A stretch of DNA of 64,000 nt from Brachybacterium squillarum M-6-3 (GTDB taxonomy: Bacteria > Actinomycetota > Actinomycetes > Actinomycetales > Dermabacteraceae), in NCBI RefSeq assembly GCF_000225825.1, contig NZ_AGBX01000006.1:326378-390377 (forward strand). The letters run 5' to 3'. This document shows, one piece after another, positions 18,465 to 27,465 of this stretch. Both the position numbers and the translations under genes were made by a program. The stretch's first letter is position 1. Every line of letters begins with the position of its first letter. The notes under the pieces were generated by a model. The model was given only the letters and a program-made list of their open reading frames with translations. It did no database searches and had not been told where the DNA came from.

Positions 18465-20321
18465 ATGTCCGCACGCCGCATCCCGCTGATGGTCCTCGCC
18501 GTCCTGATCCTCCTGCTCGGCGGGGGGATCGGGGCCGGCGTCTGGAAGGGCGGCTGGTCGCCCACCCCGCAGCTCGCCCTGGACCTCGAGGGCGGCACGC
18601 AGGTGATCCTGCAGGCCCAGACCACCGACGGCTCCACCATCGACCGCGAGTCGATGGAGCAGGCCCGCCAGATCATCAGCCAGCGGGTGAACGCCCTGGG
18701 CGTCTCGGAGACCGAGATCTCCATCCAGGGCGGCACCAACATCGTCGTGGACATCCCCGGCACCCTGGACCAGGAGACCTCCGAGGCGCTGCGCCAGACC
18801 GCCTCCATGAGCTTCCGTCCCGTGCTCGGCGCGGTCGCCCCCGAGGGCGTCGACTCCGGCGCCTCCGACGCCGGGGGAGCCTCCGATGCGGGCGGCGCCT
18901 CCGACGCCGGCGGCGAGGAGGCCCTCGAGGAGGCCACCGAGGAGTCCGAGGCCCCCGCGGACCCCTCCGCCCTGCAGTTCCAGGGCCTGGTCAGCGAGGA
19001 CACCTCGATGGCCCCCGCCACCTCCACCGACGGCGGCGAGCTCGCCTACCCGGCCTGGTCCCTGGACTGGCTCACCACCGAGCTGCAGACCGAGCTGATG
19101 ACGGTGGACTGCACCGACCCCGCCGCGCAGCAGGAGGCCGTGGCCGACGCCCCGGCCGACGAGCCCGTGGTCGCCTGCGACCCCGACGGCACCCAGAAGT
19201 TCCTGCTCGGCCCCGAGGTGGTGGCCGGCTCCAGCATCGAGAACGCCACCGCCGGCGCGGAGACCAATCCCTCCAGTGGGCAGGCCACCGGCTACTACGT
19301 GGTGAACATGAGCTTCGGCGACGAGGGGGCCCAGGCCTTCGCCGACATGACCAGCGCCCTGTACGACGGCGAGGGCTCCACCGCCGCCTTCGGCATCGTG
19401 CTGGACGGCCAGGTGATCTCCGCCCCGCAGGTGCAGGAGCCCTCCCCGAACGGCGAGGCCCAGATCTCCGGCGAGTTCACCGAGGAGCAGGCCAGCCAGC
19501 TCGCCGACCAGCTCCGCTTCGGCGCCCTGCCGCTCGAGTTCGAGGTCGCCTCCGAGCAGCAGATCTCCGCCACCCTCGGCGAGGACCAGCTCGAGATGGG
19601 CCTGATCGCCGGGCTGATCGGCCTGGCCCTGGTGGTGCTGTACGCCTTCGCCCAGTACCGGGTGCTGGCCGTCGTCACCACCTCCAGCCTGCTGGTGATG
19701 GGCCTGCTCACCTACTCCGTGCTGACCGTGCTCTCGAACATCCCCGACATCGGCTACCGGCTCTCGCTGGCGGGCGTCGCGGGCCTGATCGTCGCGATCG
19801 CCTTCACCGCCGACTCCTTCATCGTCTACTTCGAGCGCGTGCGGGACGAGATCCGCGAGGGACGCGGCATCGCGGCGGCCGTGGACCACGGCTGGAACCG
19901 CGCCAAGCGCACCATCCTCGCCTCCGACGCGGTCAACCTCATCGCGGCCGTCGTGCTGTACCTGCTGTCCACCGGCGGCGTGCGCGGCTTCGCCTTCGTG
20001 CTCGGCGTGACCACCGTGCTCGACCTGCTGGTGGTGTTCCTGTTCACCCACCCGGTGCTGCGAGCCCTGGTCACCACCCGCTTCTTCGGCAAGGGCCACC
20101 CCATGAGCGGCCTGGACCCGGCGCTGCTGGGCCGGGACGTCCCCGCCTACGCCGGCCGCGGCCGGGTCCGCTCGGCCGCCGAGCGCGGCCGCGACGGCGA
20201 GGCCGCCCGCGAGACCCTCGCCGAGCGCAAGGCCCGCCTCGCCCGCGAGGAGGCCGCCGCCGCGGAGGACGGATCCACGGCGCCCGCCGACCGTCCCGAC
20301 GATCGTGAGGAGGAGCGATGA
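18465..20321 (+). CDS. secD: protein translocase subunit SecD
   Basis: 618 residues with six membrane helices: one N-terminal, five in the C-terminal RND-like half (about 380-545). P1 domain motif LDLEGGTQVILQAQ and the SecD C-terminal AGLIVAIAFTADSFIVYFERVRDE are clear. The ATG at 18465 fits homologues; the open frame upstream to 18324 is the shadow of yajC. A low-complexity insert near residues 125-160 has three tandem GGASDA repeats and an acidic run, in the periplasmic region. Its stop overlaps secF (ATGA). Confidence 0.95.
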   Translation: MSARRIPLMVLAVLILLLGGGIGAGVWKGGWSPTPQLALDLEGGTQVILQAQTTDGSTIDRESMEQARQIISQRVNALGVSETEISIQGGTNIVVDIPGTLDQETSEALRQTASMSFRPVLGAVAPEGVDSGASDAGGASDAGGASDAGGEEALEEATEESEAPADPSALQFQGLVSEDTSMAPATSTDGGELAYPAWSLDWLTTELQTELMTVDCTDPAAQQEAVADAPADEPVVACDPDGTQKFLLGPEVVAGSSIENATAGAETNPSSGQATGYYVVNMSFGDEGAQAFADMTSALYDGEGSTAAFGIVLDGQVISAPQVQEPSPNGEAQISGEFTEEQASQLADQLRFGALPLEFEVASEQQISATLGEDQLEMGLIAGLIGLALVVLYAFAQYRVLAVVTTSSLLVMGLLTYSVLTVLSNIPDIGYRLSLAGVAGLIVAIAFTADSFIVYFERVRDEIREGRGIAAAVDHGWNRAKRTILASDAVNLIAAVVLYLLSTGGVRGFAFVLGVTTVLDLLVVFLFTHPVLRALVTTRFFGKGHPMSGLDPALLGRDVPAYAGRGRVRSAAERGRDGEAARETLAERKARLAREEAAAAEDGSTAPADRPDDREEER

Positions 20322-21502
20322 CCGCCACGCTCTCCCGGGCCGGCAACGCCCTGCACGACGGCACCCGCTCGGTGCCGATCGTCCGTCGCCGCCGCACCTG
20401 GTACCTGATCAGCGTCGCCGTCGTGCTCGTGCTCGGCGCCCTGGCGCTGCTGCGCGGCCCGAACCTCGGCATCGAGTTCACCGGCGGCTCCGAGTTCCAG
20501 GTCGCCGGGGTCTCCTCGACCGACCAGACCGCCGCCCGCGACATCGTGCGCGAGGAGTTGCCGGACACCGAGCCCAAGATCACCGTGATCGGTGGGGACA
20601 CCCTGCGGGTGCAGACCACCCAGCTGGACTCCACGCAGACCGCCACCATCGCCCAGGAGCTCGCCGAGGGGTACGGGGTCGAGGCCGAGGCGGTCTCCAC
20701 CTCGTACATCGGCCCGGTCTGGGGCGCCGACATCACCCAGAAGATGCTCCGCGGCATCCTGGTGTTCCTGGTGCTGGTGGCCGCCGCGATGGCGCTGTAC
20801 TTCCGAGACCTGCGGGTCTCCGGCGCCGCGATGATCGCCCTGTTCCACGACATGCTGATCACCGCCGCCGTGTACGGCGTGGTCGGCTTCGAGATCACCC
20901 CGGGCACCGTGATCGGCTTCCTCACCATCCTCGGCTACTCGCTATACGACACCATCGTCGTCTTCGACAAGGTCCGCGAGAACACCGCCGGCATGTCCGA
21001 CACCCGCGGCCCCGCCTACGCGGGCCGGGTGGAGCTCGCCGCGAACCAGACCCTGGTGCGCTCCATCAACACCTCCGTGGTGGCCCTGCTGCCGGTCGGC
21101 TCGATCCTCGTGATCGGCGCCTTCCTGCTGGGCGCCGGCACCCTGAAGGACATTTCCCTGGCGCTGTTCGTCGGCATCCTCGCCGGCACCTACTCCTCGA
21201 TCTTCCTGGCCCCCGGCCTGCTGGTGGACCTGCACCGCATCGGCGGCCGGCGCCGCGGCAAGGCCGCGCATCCGGCGGAGGCCCCCGCGGGCCGCCGGGC
21301 CGCTGCCCCGCGGCGCGGCACCGAGGCCGAGGAGACCGGGGACGATCCGGAGGGCGCCTCCTCCTCGGAGGCCACTGCGGCCGGCACCCCCTCCACCGGC
21401 TCGGCCTCCGGCGACACCGCTCGCTCCCGCGCCGCCGCGGCCGCCCCGGCCCGTCGTCAGCCCCGCCGCAGCACGCGGCGCGGGCGCTCCAGCTCCCGGT
21501 GA
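20318..21502 (+). CDS. secF: protein translocase subunit SecF
   Basis: 394 residues, six membrane helices. LGIEFTGGSEFQV (P1-type motif), ALFHDMLITAAVYG, GFLTILGYSLYDTIVVFDKVREN and LLPVGSILVIGAFLLGAGTLKDISLALFVGILAGTYSSIF (read as four segments) are standard SecF. The last 90 residues are a basic/Ala-rich cytoplasmic tail typical of actinobacteria. RBS GAGGAGGAG; overlaps secD. Confidence 0.95.
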   Translation: MTATLSRAGNALHDGTRSVPIVRRRRTWYLISVAVVLVLGALALLRGPNLGIEFTGGSEFQVAGVSSTDQTAARDIVREELPDTEPKITVIGGDTLRVQTTQLDSTQTATIAQELAEGYGVEAEAVSTSYIGPVWGADITQKMLRGILVFLVLVAAAMALYFRDLRVSGAAMIALFHDMLITAAVYGVVGFEITPGTVIGFLTILGYSLYDTIVVFDKVRENTAGMSDTRGPAYAGRVELAANQTLVRSINTSVVALLPVGSILVIGAFLLGAGTLKDISLALFVGILAGTYSSIFLAPGLLVDLHRIGGRRRGKAAHPAEAPAGRRAAAPRRGTEAEETGDDPEGASSSEATAAGTPSTGSASGDTARSRAAAAAPARRQPRRSTRRGRSSSR

Positions 21503-21512
21503 GGAACCCCAG

Positions 21513-22067
21513 ATGAGCACCCCCAGCCCCTCCCTCGACCGCGTCCAGGAGCTGCGCAGCAGCCACATCGGGGAGTACCCCGACTTCCCGCAGCCCGGGA
21601 TCCTGTTCCGCGACATCACCCCGCTGCTGCGTGACGCCGGCGCGCTGCGCGAGATCATCGCCCACTGGCGCACCCTGCTGCCCGAGGGCATCGAGTACGT
21701 CGTCGGCACCGAGGCCCGCGGCTTCGTGCTCGGCGCGCCGCTGGCCTACGAGCTCGGCGCCGGCTTCATCCCCGTCCGCAAGGCCGGCAAGCTGCCCGGC
21801 AATCCGGCCAGCCTGCGCTACGACCTGGAGTACGGCAGCGCCGAGGTGCAGATCCCCGAGGACTGCCTGCCCGCCGGTGCCCGCACCGTGGTGATCGACG
21901 ACCTGCTGGCCACCGGCGGGACCGCCGCCGCCACCATCGAGCTGGTGCGCCGCTTCGACGTCGAGCTGCTCGGCGCCTCCTTCCTCATCGAGCTCGAGGG
22001 TCTCGGCGGCCGCGAGGCCATCCCCGCCGACGTGCCCGTCTCCGCGGTCTGGTCCTTCCCGAACTGA
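21513..22067 (+). CDS. apt: adenine phosphoribosyltransferase
   Basis: 184 residues. It converts adenine and PRPP to AMP. Motifs: DFPQPGILFRDITPLL at the N-terminus, EARGFVLGAPLAY, PVRKAGKLPG and the PRPP-binding VVIDDLLATGGTAAA. It lies ten bases after secF; the secDF-apt-rel order is conserved in actinobacteria and links purine salvage to (p)ppGpp metabolism by neighbourhood. Confidence 0.95.
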   Translation: MSTPSPSLDRVQELRSSHIGEYPDFPQPGILFRDITPLLRDAGALREIIAHWRTLLPEGIEYVVGTEARGFVLGAPLAYELGAGFIPVRKAGKLPGNPASLRYDLEYGSAEVQIPEDCLPAGARTVVIDDLLATGGTAAATIELVRRFDVELLGASFLIELEGLGGREAIPADVPVSAVWSFPN

Positions 22068-22180
22068 GCCCCGCCCGCCGGCCCGTCGCCGTGCCCGCGG
22101 GCATCGCCGTCCCCGCCCCGGGAGGGTTACCGCTTCGTCACGGCTCCGTGGCTGGGGACGGGACCTTTCTCCCGCGCGCG

Positions 22181-22186
22181 TAGACT
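22181..22186 (+). promoter_or_regulatory. candidate -10 of rel
   Basis: TAGACT 28 bases before the rel ATG, followed by a strong AGGAGG site. Confidence 0.4.
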
Positions 22187-22214
22187 GTCCGATCACAGAG
22201 GCAGGAGGCGTGCG

Positions 22215-24644
22215 ATGACGGATCGACCCGAGTCCGAGGACTCCGCGGCCCGGACCCAGGCCGCCCCGGCGCCCGGTGCCCGCGCGGAGACCCCCACCTC
22301 CCCGCCCTCCCCGGCGACCAGCACCGGCGCGATCCGGCGCCCCCGCTCCCGCCTGGCCTTCTTCGGCTCCCGCGGCGGCAGCACCGCCGTCGACCCTCTG
22401 CTGGCGCCCCTGCTGGAGACCATGGGCTCGGTCAGCCCCAAGGAGGACCTGGGCCTGGTCCAGCGCGCCTACACGGTGGCCGAGCGCGCCCACCGCGGTC
22501 AGCAGCGCAAGAGCGGCGACCCGTACATCACCCATCCGGTCTCGGTGGCGACGATCCTCGCCGAGCTGGGCTCCCCGGCCGAGGTGGTCGCCGCGGCGCT
22601 GCTGCACGACACCGTCGAGGACACCGACTACTCCCTCGATCAGCTCCGCGCCGACTTCGGCGAGGTCATCGCCGTGATGGTCGACGGCGTCACCAAGCTG
22701 GACAAGGTCACCTATGGCGAGGCCGCCCAGGCCGAGACCGTGCGCAAGATGATCGTGGCGATGAGCCGCGACGTGCGGGTGCTGCTTATCAAGCTCGCCG
22801 ACCGCCTCCACAACGCCCGGACCTGGAAGTACGTCCCGGCCGCCTCCGCGGAGCGCAAGGCCAAGGAGACGCTGGAGATCTACGCGCCGCTCGCGCACCG
22901 CCTGGGCCTGAACACCATCAAGTGGGAGCTGGAGGACCGCTCCTTCCAGGTGCTCTACCCCAAGGTGTACGAGGAGATCGTGGCGCTGGTCGCCCAGCAC
23001 GCCCCCGCCCGCGAGCAGTACCTGCGCAGCGTCTCCGGCCAGATCCTGGAGGACCTCAAGCAGGCCCGCATCAAGGCCGAGGTCACCGGGCGCCCCAAGC
23101 ACTACTACTCGATCTATCAGAAGATGATCGTCCGCGGCCGCGACTTCGCCGACATCTACGACCTGGTCGGGGTGCGGGTGCTGGTGGACACCGTGCGCGA
23201 CTGTTACGCCGTGCTGGGCACCCTGCACGCGCGCTGGTCCCCGGTGCCCGGGCGCTTCAAGGACTACATCGCCCTGCCCAAGTTCAACCTCTACCAGTCG
23301 CTGCACACCACGGTGATCGGCCCCACCGGCAAGCCGGTGGAGATCCAGATCCGCACCTGGGAGATGCACCGCCGCGCCGAGTACGGTGTCGCCGCCCACT
23401 GGAAGTACAAGGCGATGGCCGGCGGCGCTCCCGGGGGAGCGGCCGCCCAGCCGATCGCCAGCGAGGGCGCCTGGCTGCGCCAGCTGATGGACTGGCAGAA
23501 GGACACCACCGACTCCGGGGAGTTCCTGGACTCGCTGCGCTTCGAGATCAACACGCAGGAGGTGTACGTCTTCACGCCGAAGGGGGACGTGCTCGCCCTG
23601 CCGCAGGGTTCCACCCCGGTGGACTTCGCCTACGCCGTGCATACCGAAGTGGGCCACCGCACGATCGGCGCCCGCGTCAACGGCCGCCTGGTCTCCCTCG
23701 AGTCGACGCTGGACACGGGCGACGTGGTCGAGGTCTTCACCTCGAAATCGCAGGAGGCCGGGCCCAGCCGTGACTGGTTGGGCTTCGTGAAGTCCCCGCG
23801 GGCCCGCTCGAAGATCCGCCAGTGGTTCACCAAGGAGCGCCGCGAGGAGGCCCTCGAGCGCGGCCGCGAGGAGCTGGCCAAGGCGCTGCGCCGCCAGGAC
23901 ATCCCGATGCGGCGCCTGCTCACCCACGAGACCCTGAACGCCGTGGCGGGGGACCTCAACCTCGGCTCCATCGACGCCCTGTACACCTCGATCGGGGAGG
24001 GCCACACCGGCGCCCAGAACGTGGTGGAGAAGCTGCGCGCCACCTTCGGCGGCAGCGACGGCGCCGAGGAGGACGTGGCCGAGTCCACCGTCCCCACCTG
24101 GGTGCGCCCCCCGGCGCCGAAGGACCGCTCCGAGCGCCGCACCGCGCAGACCGATCAAGGGGTCGTGGTCGACGGCCAGACCGATCTGTGGGTGAAGCTC
24201 GCCAAGTGCTGCGGCCCGGTGCCGGGCGATCCCATCGTCGGCTTCGTGACCCGCGGCAACGGCATCTCGGTGCACCACCGGGACTGCTCCAACGCCGTGC
24301 AGCTCACCGAGCAGCAGCCGGACCGGATGGTGCCGGTCTCCTGGTCGGGCCGCCACAGCACCGCCTACCTGGTGCACATCAAGGTGGAGGCCCTGGACCG
24401 GCCGCGGCTGCTCACCGACCTCGCGCTGGTCATCTCCGATCAGCAGGTGAACCTGCATTCGGCCTCGGCGCAGTCCAACGCCGACCGGCTCGCCGCGACC
24501 TACTTCTCCTTCGAGCTGGCGGATCCGACGCATCTGGCCGCCGTGCTCTCCCAGGTGCGCAAGGTGGAGGGCGTCTACGACGTCTACCGGGTGACCGCCG
24601 ACGGCAAGGCCGTGGGCGCCTCGGAGCCGCTGACCGTGGTCTGA
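22215..24644 (+). CDS. rel: bifunctional (p)ppGpp synthetase/hydrolase (Rel)
   Basis: 809 residues. Domains in order: disordered N-terminus (1-60), HD hydrolase (HPVSVATILAEL, LLHDTVEDTDYSL), synthetase (GRPKHYYSIYQKM, ADIYDLVGVRVLV, FKDYIALPKFNLYQSLHTTV), TGS (VFTPKGDVLALPQGSTPVDF), helical/zinc-finger region (KCCGPVPGDPIVGFVTRG, HHRDCSN) and ACT domain. Both catalytic sites appear intact, so it should make and degrade (p)ppGpp. The last 61 bp overlap the 3' end of the convergent gene at 24584-25579. Confidence 0.96.
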   Translation: MTDRPESEDSAARTQAAPAPGARAETPTSPPSPATSTGAIRRPRSRLAFFGSRGGSTAVDPLLAPLLETMGSVSPKEDLGLVQRAYTVAERAHRGQQRKSGDPYITHPVSVATILAELGSPAEVVAAALLHDTVEDTDYSLDQLRADFGEVIAVMVDGVTKLDKVTYGEAAQAETVRKMIVAMSRDVRVLLIKLADRLHNARTWKYVPAASAERKAKETLEIYAPLAHRLGLNTIKWELEDRSFQVLYPKVYEEIVALVAQHAPAREQYLRSVSGQILEDLKQARIKAEVTGRPKHYYSIYQKMIVRGRDFADIYDLVGVRVLVDTVRDCYAVLGTLHARWSPVPGRFKDYIALPKFNLYQSLHTTVIGPTGKPVEIQIRTWEMHRRAEYGVAAHWKYKAMAGGAPGGAAAQPIASEGAWLRQLMDWQKDTTDSGEFLDSLRFEINTQEVYVFTPKGDVLALPQGSTPVDFAYAVHTEVGHRTIGARVNGRLVSLESTLDTGDVVEVFTSKSQEAGPSRDWLGFVKSPRARSKIRQWFTKERREEALERGREELAKALRRQDIPMRRLLTHETLNAVAGDLNLGSIDALYTSIGEGHTGAQNVVEKLRATFGGSDGAEEDVAESTVPTWVRPPAPKDRSERRTAQTDQGVVVDGQTDLWVKLAKCCGPVPGDPIVGFVTRGNGISVHHRDCSNAVQLTEQQPDRMVPVSWSGRHSTAYLVHIKVEALDRPRLLTDLALVISDQQVNLHSASAQSNADRLAATYFSFELADPTHLAAVLSQVRKVEGVYDVYRVTADGKAVGASEPLTVV

Positions 24645-25579
24645 TCCCCGGCGACGGACCCGATCGCCCCGGTCGCTCCGGGGAGCCCGTCCCGCGGCGG
24701 CGGGATGATCCGTCGGGGCGCGGGACGGCCGTCCGGCGACGGCGGCTCTTCCTCCTCGATCCGCGGCGGGGCCTCCCGGCACCGCTGCTCGACGGTGGGC
24801 CCGACCTCCCGCGCCTGTTCCCGCGCCCGTCCCTGTTCCCGCTCCAGCTCCGCGCGGAGCGTCCGCAGACAGCGCCGTGCCCCGGGGGCGCGCGGATGCC
24901 GGGGCAGCCGCCCCAGCCGCTCCGCGATCCCGCGCAGGTCCGTGTGGCCGCTGCACACCAGCTCCGCGACCAGCGCCAGCCGGTCGCGGTCGGGGTCCGA
25001 GCGCAGCAGGTCCGCGCCGGTGCGGGCCGGGACCGTCATCGGCACCCCGCCGCGGGTCTCCACCTCCTCGGCGCCCAGCCGCGAGGAGCGCACCGTCACC
25101 CCCGGGATCGTCGCCCGGTGGGCGGTGGAGAACAGCTCGACGCCGGCCGGCGGAGGGCCGCCCAGCACCACCCAGGCCGCGGAGGCCCCCGCCAGCACAT
25201 GGTCCCGTCGCAGGTGCTCGCCGAGCGCGCAGCCGATCGCCAGCGCGCGCCCGACGGCGCTGTCCAGCAGGTCCGGGGGCAGGTAGATGCCCGGCAGCAG
25301 CCGCACCAGCAGTCCCTCGGCCACGAGCACCGCGGTGGAGGGACTCTCCGCGGCCGGGTAGACGGCGGCCGCCACGGGCTGCGCGAGCTCGGCCGCGTGC
25401 CGCGACCAGGCGGCGCAGGCGACGCGCGGCTCCCGACGGCGTCCGTCGGTCGCGGCGCCGGCCCCCACCCGGGTCTCCGACGTCTCCGCGTCCCGGTCGC
25501 CGACGGGGCTCGGGCCGAACTCCGCGCGCGCCGCGGCGGGCAGTCGCGGGGGCGGGGTGCCGGGGTCGAGGGAGTCCAT
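24584..25579 (-). CDS. AbiEi-antitoxin-like protein of unknown function
   Basis: 331 residues, ATG behind GGGAGG. After a variable N-terminus (1-75) comes a winged-helix-like start ending GLLVRLLPGIYLPPD, then RRDHVLAGASAAWVVLGG, then TIPGVTVRSSRLGAEEVETRGGVPMTVPARTGADLLR (two blocks). This resembles type IV AbiEi-like proteins common in actinobacteria. No AbiEii nucleotidyltransferase lies beside it, so an active toxin-antitoxin pair is not supported. The last 60 residues are Pro/Arg/Glu-rich and 61 bp overlap the rel coding end. Confidence 0.65.
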   Translation of the reverse strand: MDSLDPGTPPPRLPAAARAEFGPSPVGDRDAETSETRVGAGAATDGRRREPRVACAAWSRHAAELAQPVAAAVYPAAESPSTAVLVAEGLLVRLLPGIYLPPDLLDSAVGRALAIGCALGEHLRRDHVLAGASAAWVVLGGPPPAGVELFSTAHRATIPGVTVRSSRLGAEEVETRGGVPMTVPARTGADLLRSDPDRDRLALVAELVCSGHTDLRGIAERLGRLPRHPRAPGARRCLRTLRAELEREQGRAREQAREVGPTVEQRCREAPPRIEEEEPPSPDGRPAPRRIIPPPRDGLPGATGAIGSVAGDQTTVSGSEAPTALPSAVTR

Positions 25580-25613
25580 GCCCCGAGCCTCCCGGTTCGC
25601 GGCCGGGACGACA

Positions 25614-25645
25614 ACGGGGCCCGTCCCGGTGTGGACGGGCCCCGT
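25614..25645 (-). terminator. terminator after the DUF349 gene
   Basis: A perfect 13-bp GC stem (ACGGGGCCCGTCC) with a six-base loop, 22 bases past the DUF349 stop on the minus strand. Confidence 0.65.
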
Positions 25646-25667
25646 GGTCGGGGAGGAGCAGTCGTGC

Positions 25668-27215
25668 TCAGCCGAGGTCGCGAGCGGAGCGCTCGATCAC
25701 GGCGAGCCACTCACGGCGGGCCTCCAGCGCCGCCTCGGCCTCGGCGACGCGCCGCGGGTCGCCGGATGCCTGCGCCTTCTCCAGCGCCTCCTCGTAGCCG
25801 CTGATCGCGGACTGCAGCTGGGAGGAGGCTCCCTCGACGCGCGCCTTGGTGCGCGGATCGGTGCGGCGCCACTCGGCCTCCTCGGCCTGCTTCACCGAGC
25901 GCTCGATGCCACGCAGCTTGTCCTCCACGCGCCGCAGGTCGCTGCGGGGCACCTTGCCGGCGTCCTCCCAGCGGTCCTGCACGGAGCGCAGGGTCTCCTT
26001 GGCGGCATCCAGGTCGGTCGAGGGGTCGATCTGCGCGGCCTCCTGCAGCAGGGACTCCTTGACGGCGAGGTTCTCCCGCTGCTCGGACTCGGTGGCTTCG
26101 AGGTCCGCGTTGCGGGCGGCGAAGAAGGTGTCCTGGGCGGCCTTGAAACGCGCCCACTGGGCGTCGTCCTTCTTGCGGGAGCCGCGGGGCGCGCGGCGCC
26201 ACTGGTCCATCAGGTCCTTGTAGGCACGGACCGTGGGGCCCCAGTCCGTGGAGTCCTGCATCTCCTCGGCGCGAGCGATGAGCTGCTCCTTGGTGCGGGC
26301 CGCCTCCTCGTGCTTCTCGTCGAGCTGCGCGAAGAACTGCTTGCGGTGCCGGTCGAAGGTGGAGCGGGCTGCGGAGAGCCGCTTCCACAGGGCGTCCTCG
26401 GTGGGCCGGTCGAGGCTGACGTCCTCGGTCTGCATCCGCTTCCAGGTGGGCACCATCTGGCGCATCGTCTCCCCGGCGCTGCGCCAGGAGATCTGCTCGG
26501 GCGGGGTCGCGACCAGGGCCTCGATCTCCTCGACGAAGGCGGTGCGGCGCTCGACGGCACCGGCCCGCGCCTCGGCGCGGCGGGCCTCGAGCCCGGCGAT
26601 CAGGGACTTGGCCTGCTCCCGCAGGTCGTGGGCGCGCTGGCGCAGAGCGGGGATGTCCCCGACCACCTGTGGCTCCTTCATGTTCTTGCGGAGGTTCTCC
26701 AGCAGTCGGTTCAGCTCGTTGTGGGTGTGCTCCGGCGCGGCGAGCTTCTCCTCGGTGAGGTCCAGGAAGGCCACCAGGTCCAGGTAGCCCTTCGCATAGG
26801 GCTCCAGCGGGTCGCCCTCGGCGGCGGCGTCGACGCTGCCGATGGTGCGCACCTGGGTGCCGTCCTGCACGGTGACGGTGCCGTCCTCAGCGACCGCGCC
26901 GAACTCCTTGGCGGCGGCGATCTGCTCGGCGTCGTACTCGGCGGCCGGGGGAGCGGCGGGCAGCAGCGGGGCGGCCGGCTTCTTCCCGGCCAGGGCGGCG
27001 GGGGAGGGCACCGCGGGGCGCGGGCCCGGCGCGGGCTGCTCTGCCGTCGCCGCCTCGTCAGCGGGGCCGTTCCCGGCATCGTCCGTGACGAAGACCGCGG
27101 TCTCCGCGGTCGTCTCCGCGGAGGATTCGGCGGTCGCCGCCGTCGGATCCGGGGCCTGCTCGGCGGCGGTCTCCGGGGAGGAGGCGGGGGTCGTCGGGGT
27201 CTCGGACTCGCTCAC
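25668..27215 (-). CDS. DUF349 domain protein
   Basis: 515 residues from GTG at 27215 (AAGGAG six bases before). An acidic Ala/Thr/Glu-rich N-terminus (1-95) is followed by repeated charged helical DUF349 modules, each with a Trp-containing core such as WRSAGETMRQMVPTWKRM, MDQWRRAPRGSRKKDDAQW and VQDRWEDAGKVPRSDLRR. Predicted to be almost entirely coiled-coil/helical and cytoplasmic. The molecular role of the family is unsettled. The frame continues upstream to 27737 without homology. Divergent from hisS. Confidence 0.85.
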   Translation of the reverse strand: MSESETPTTPASSPETAAEQAPDPTAATAESSAETTAETAVFVTDDAGNGPADEAATAEQPAPGPRPAVPSPAALAGKKPAAPLLPAAPPAAEYDAEQIAAAKEFGAVAEDGTVTVQDGTQVRTIGSVDAAAEGDPLEPYAKGYLDLVAFLDLTEEKLAAPEHTHNELNRLLENLRKNMKEPQVVGDIPALRQRAHDLREQAKSLIAGLEARRAEARAGAVERRTAFVEEIEALVATPPEQISWRSAGETMRQMVPTWKRMQTEDVSLDRPTEDALWKRLSAARSTFDRHRKQFFAQLDEKHEEAARTKEQLIARAEEMQDSTDWGPTVRAYKDLMDQWRRAPRGSRKKDDAQWARFKAAQDTFFAARNADLEATESEQRENLAVKESLLQEAAQIDPSTDLDAAKETLRSVQDRWEDAGKVPRSDLRRVEDKLRGIERSVKQAEEAEWRRTDPRTKARVEGASSQLQSAISGYEEALEKAQASGDPRRVAEAEAALEARREWLAVIERSARDLG

Positions 27216-27322
27216 GGGGAGCTCCTTCGATCGGATCCGCCCTCGGCGGGCGGGACGAGCCATCGGGGTCGATGGCCGGGCGGTCGGGACGCATGCCCCC
27301 GCGGGGAGGGACACGTCACGGA

Positions 27323-27391
27323 ACTCTACCGCGCACGCGGGCCGGCACGAGGCGGCGCCCGCCCCCACCGACCGGCGCGGACGGGGATAAT
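27323..27391. promoter_or_regulatory. divergent -10 boxes for the DUF349 gene and hisS
   Basis: TAGAGT on the minus strand (27328-27323) faces the DUF349 gene; GATAAT on the plus strand (27386-27391) faces hisS, 74 bases before its ATG. Both -35 regions are weak. Confidence 0.4.
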
Positions 27392-27465
27392 GGGTCGGGC
27401 TCCGCGCCGGGCGACCGGACGCGGGCCACGGCTCCACCGTCGACCCCAGCAAAGGACCTCCCCGC

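Noticed and set aside
24584..25579. A complete type IV toxin-antitoxin system
   Set aside because: Only an AbiEi-like protein is present; no AbiEii nucleotidyltransferase gene lies on either side.
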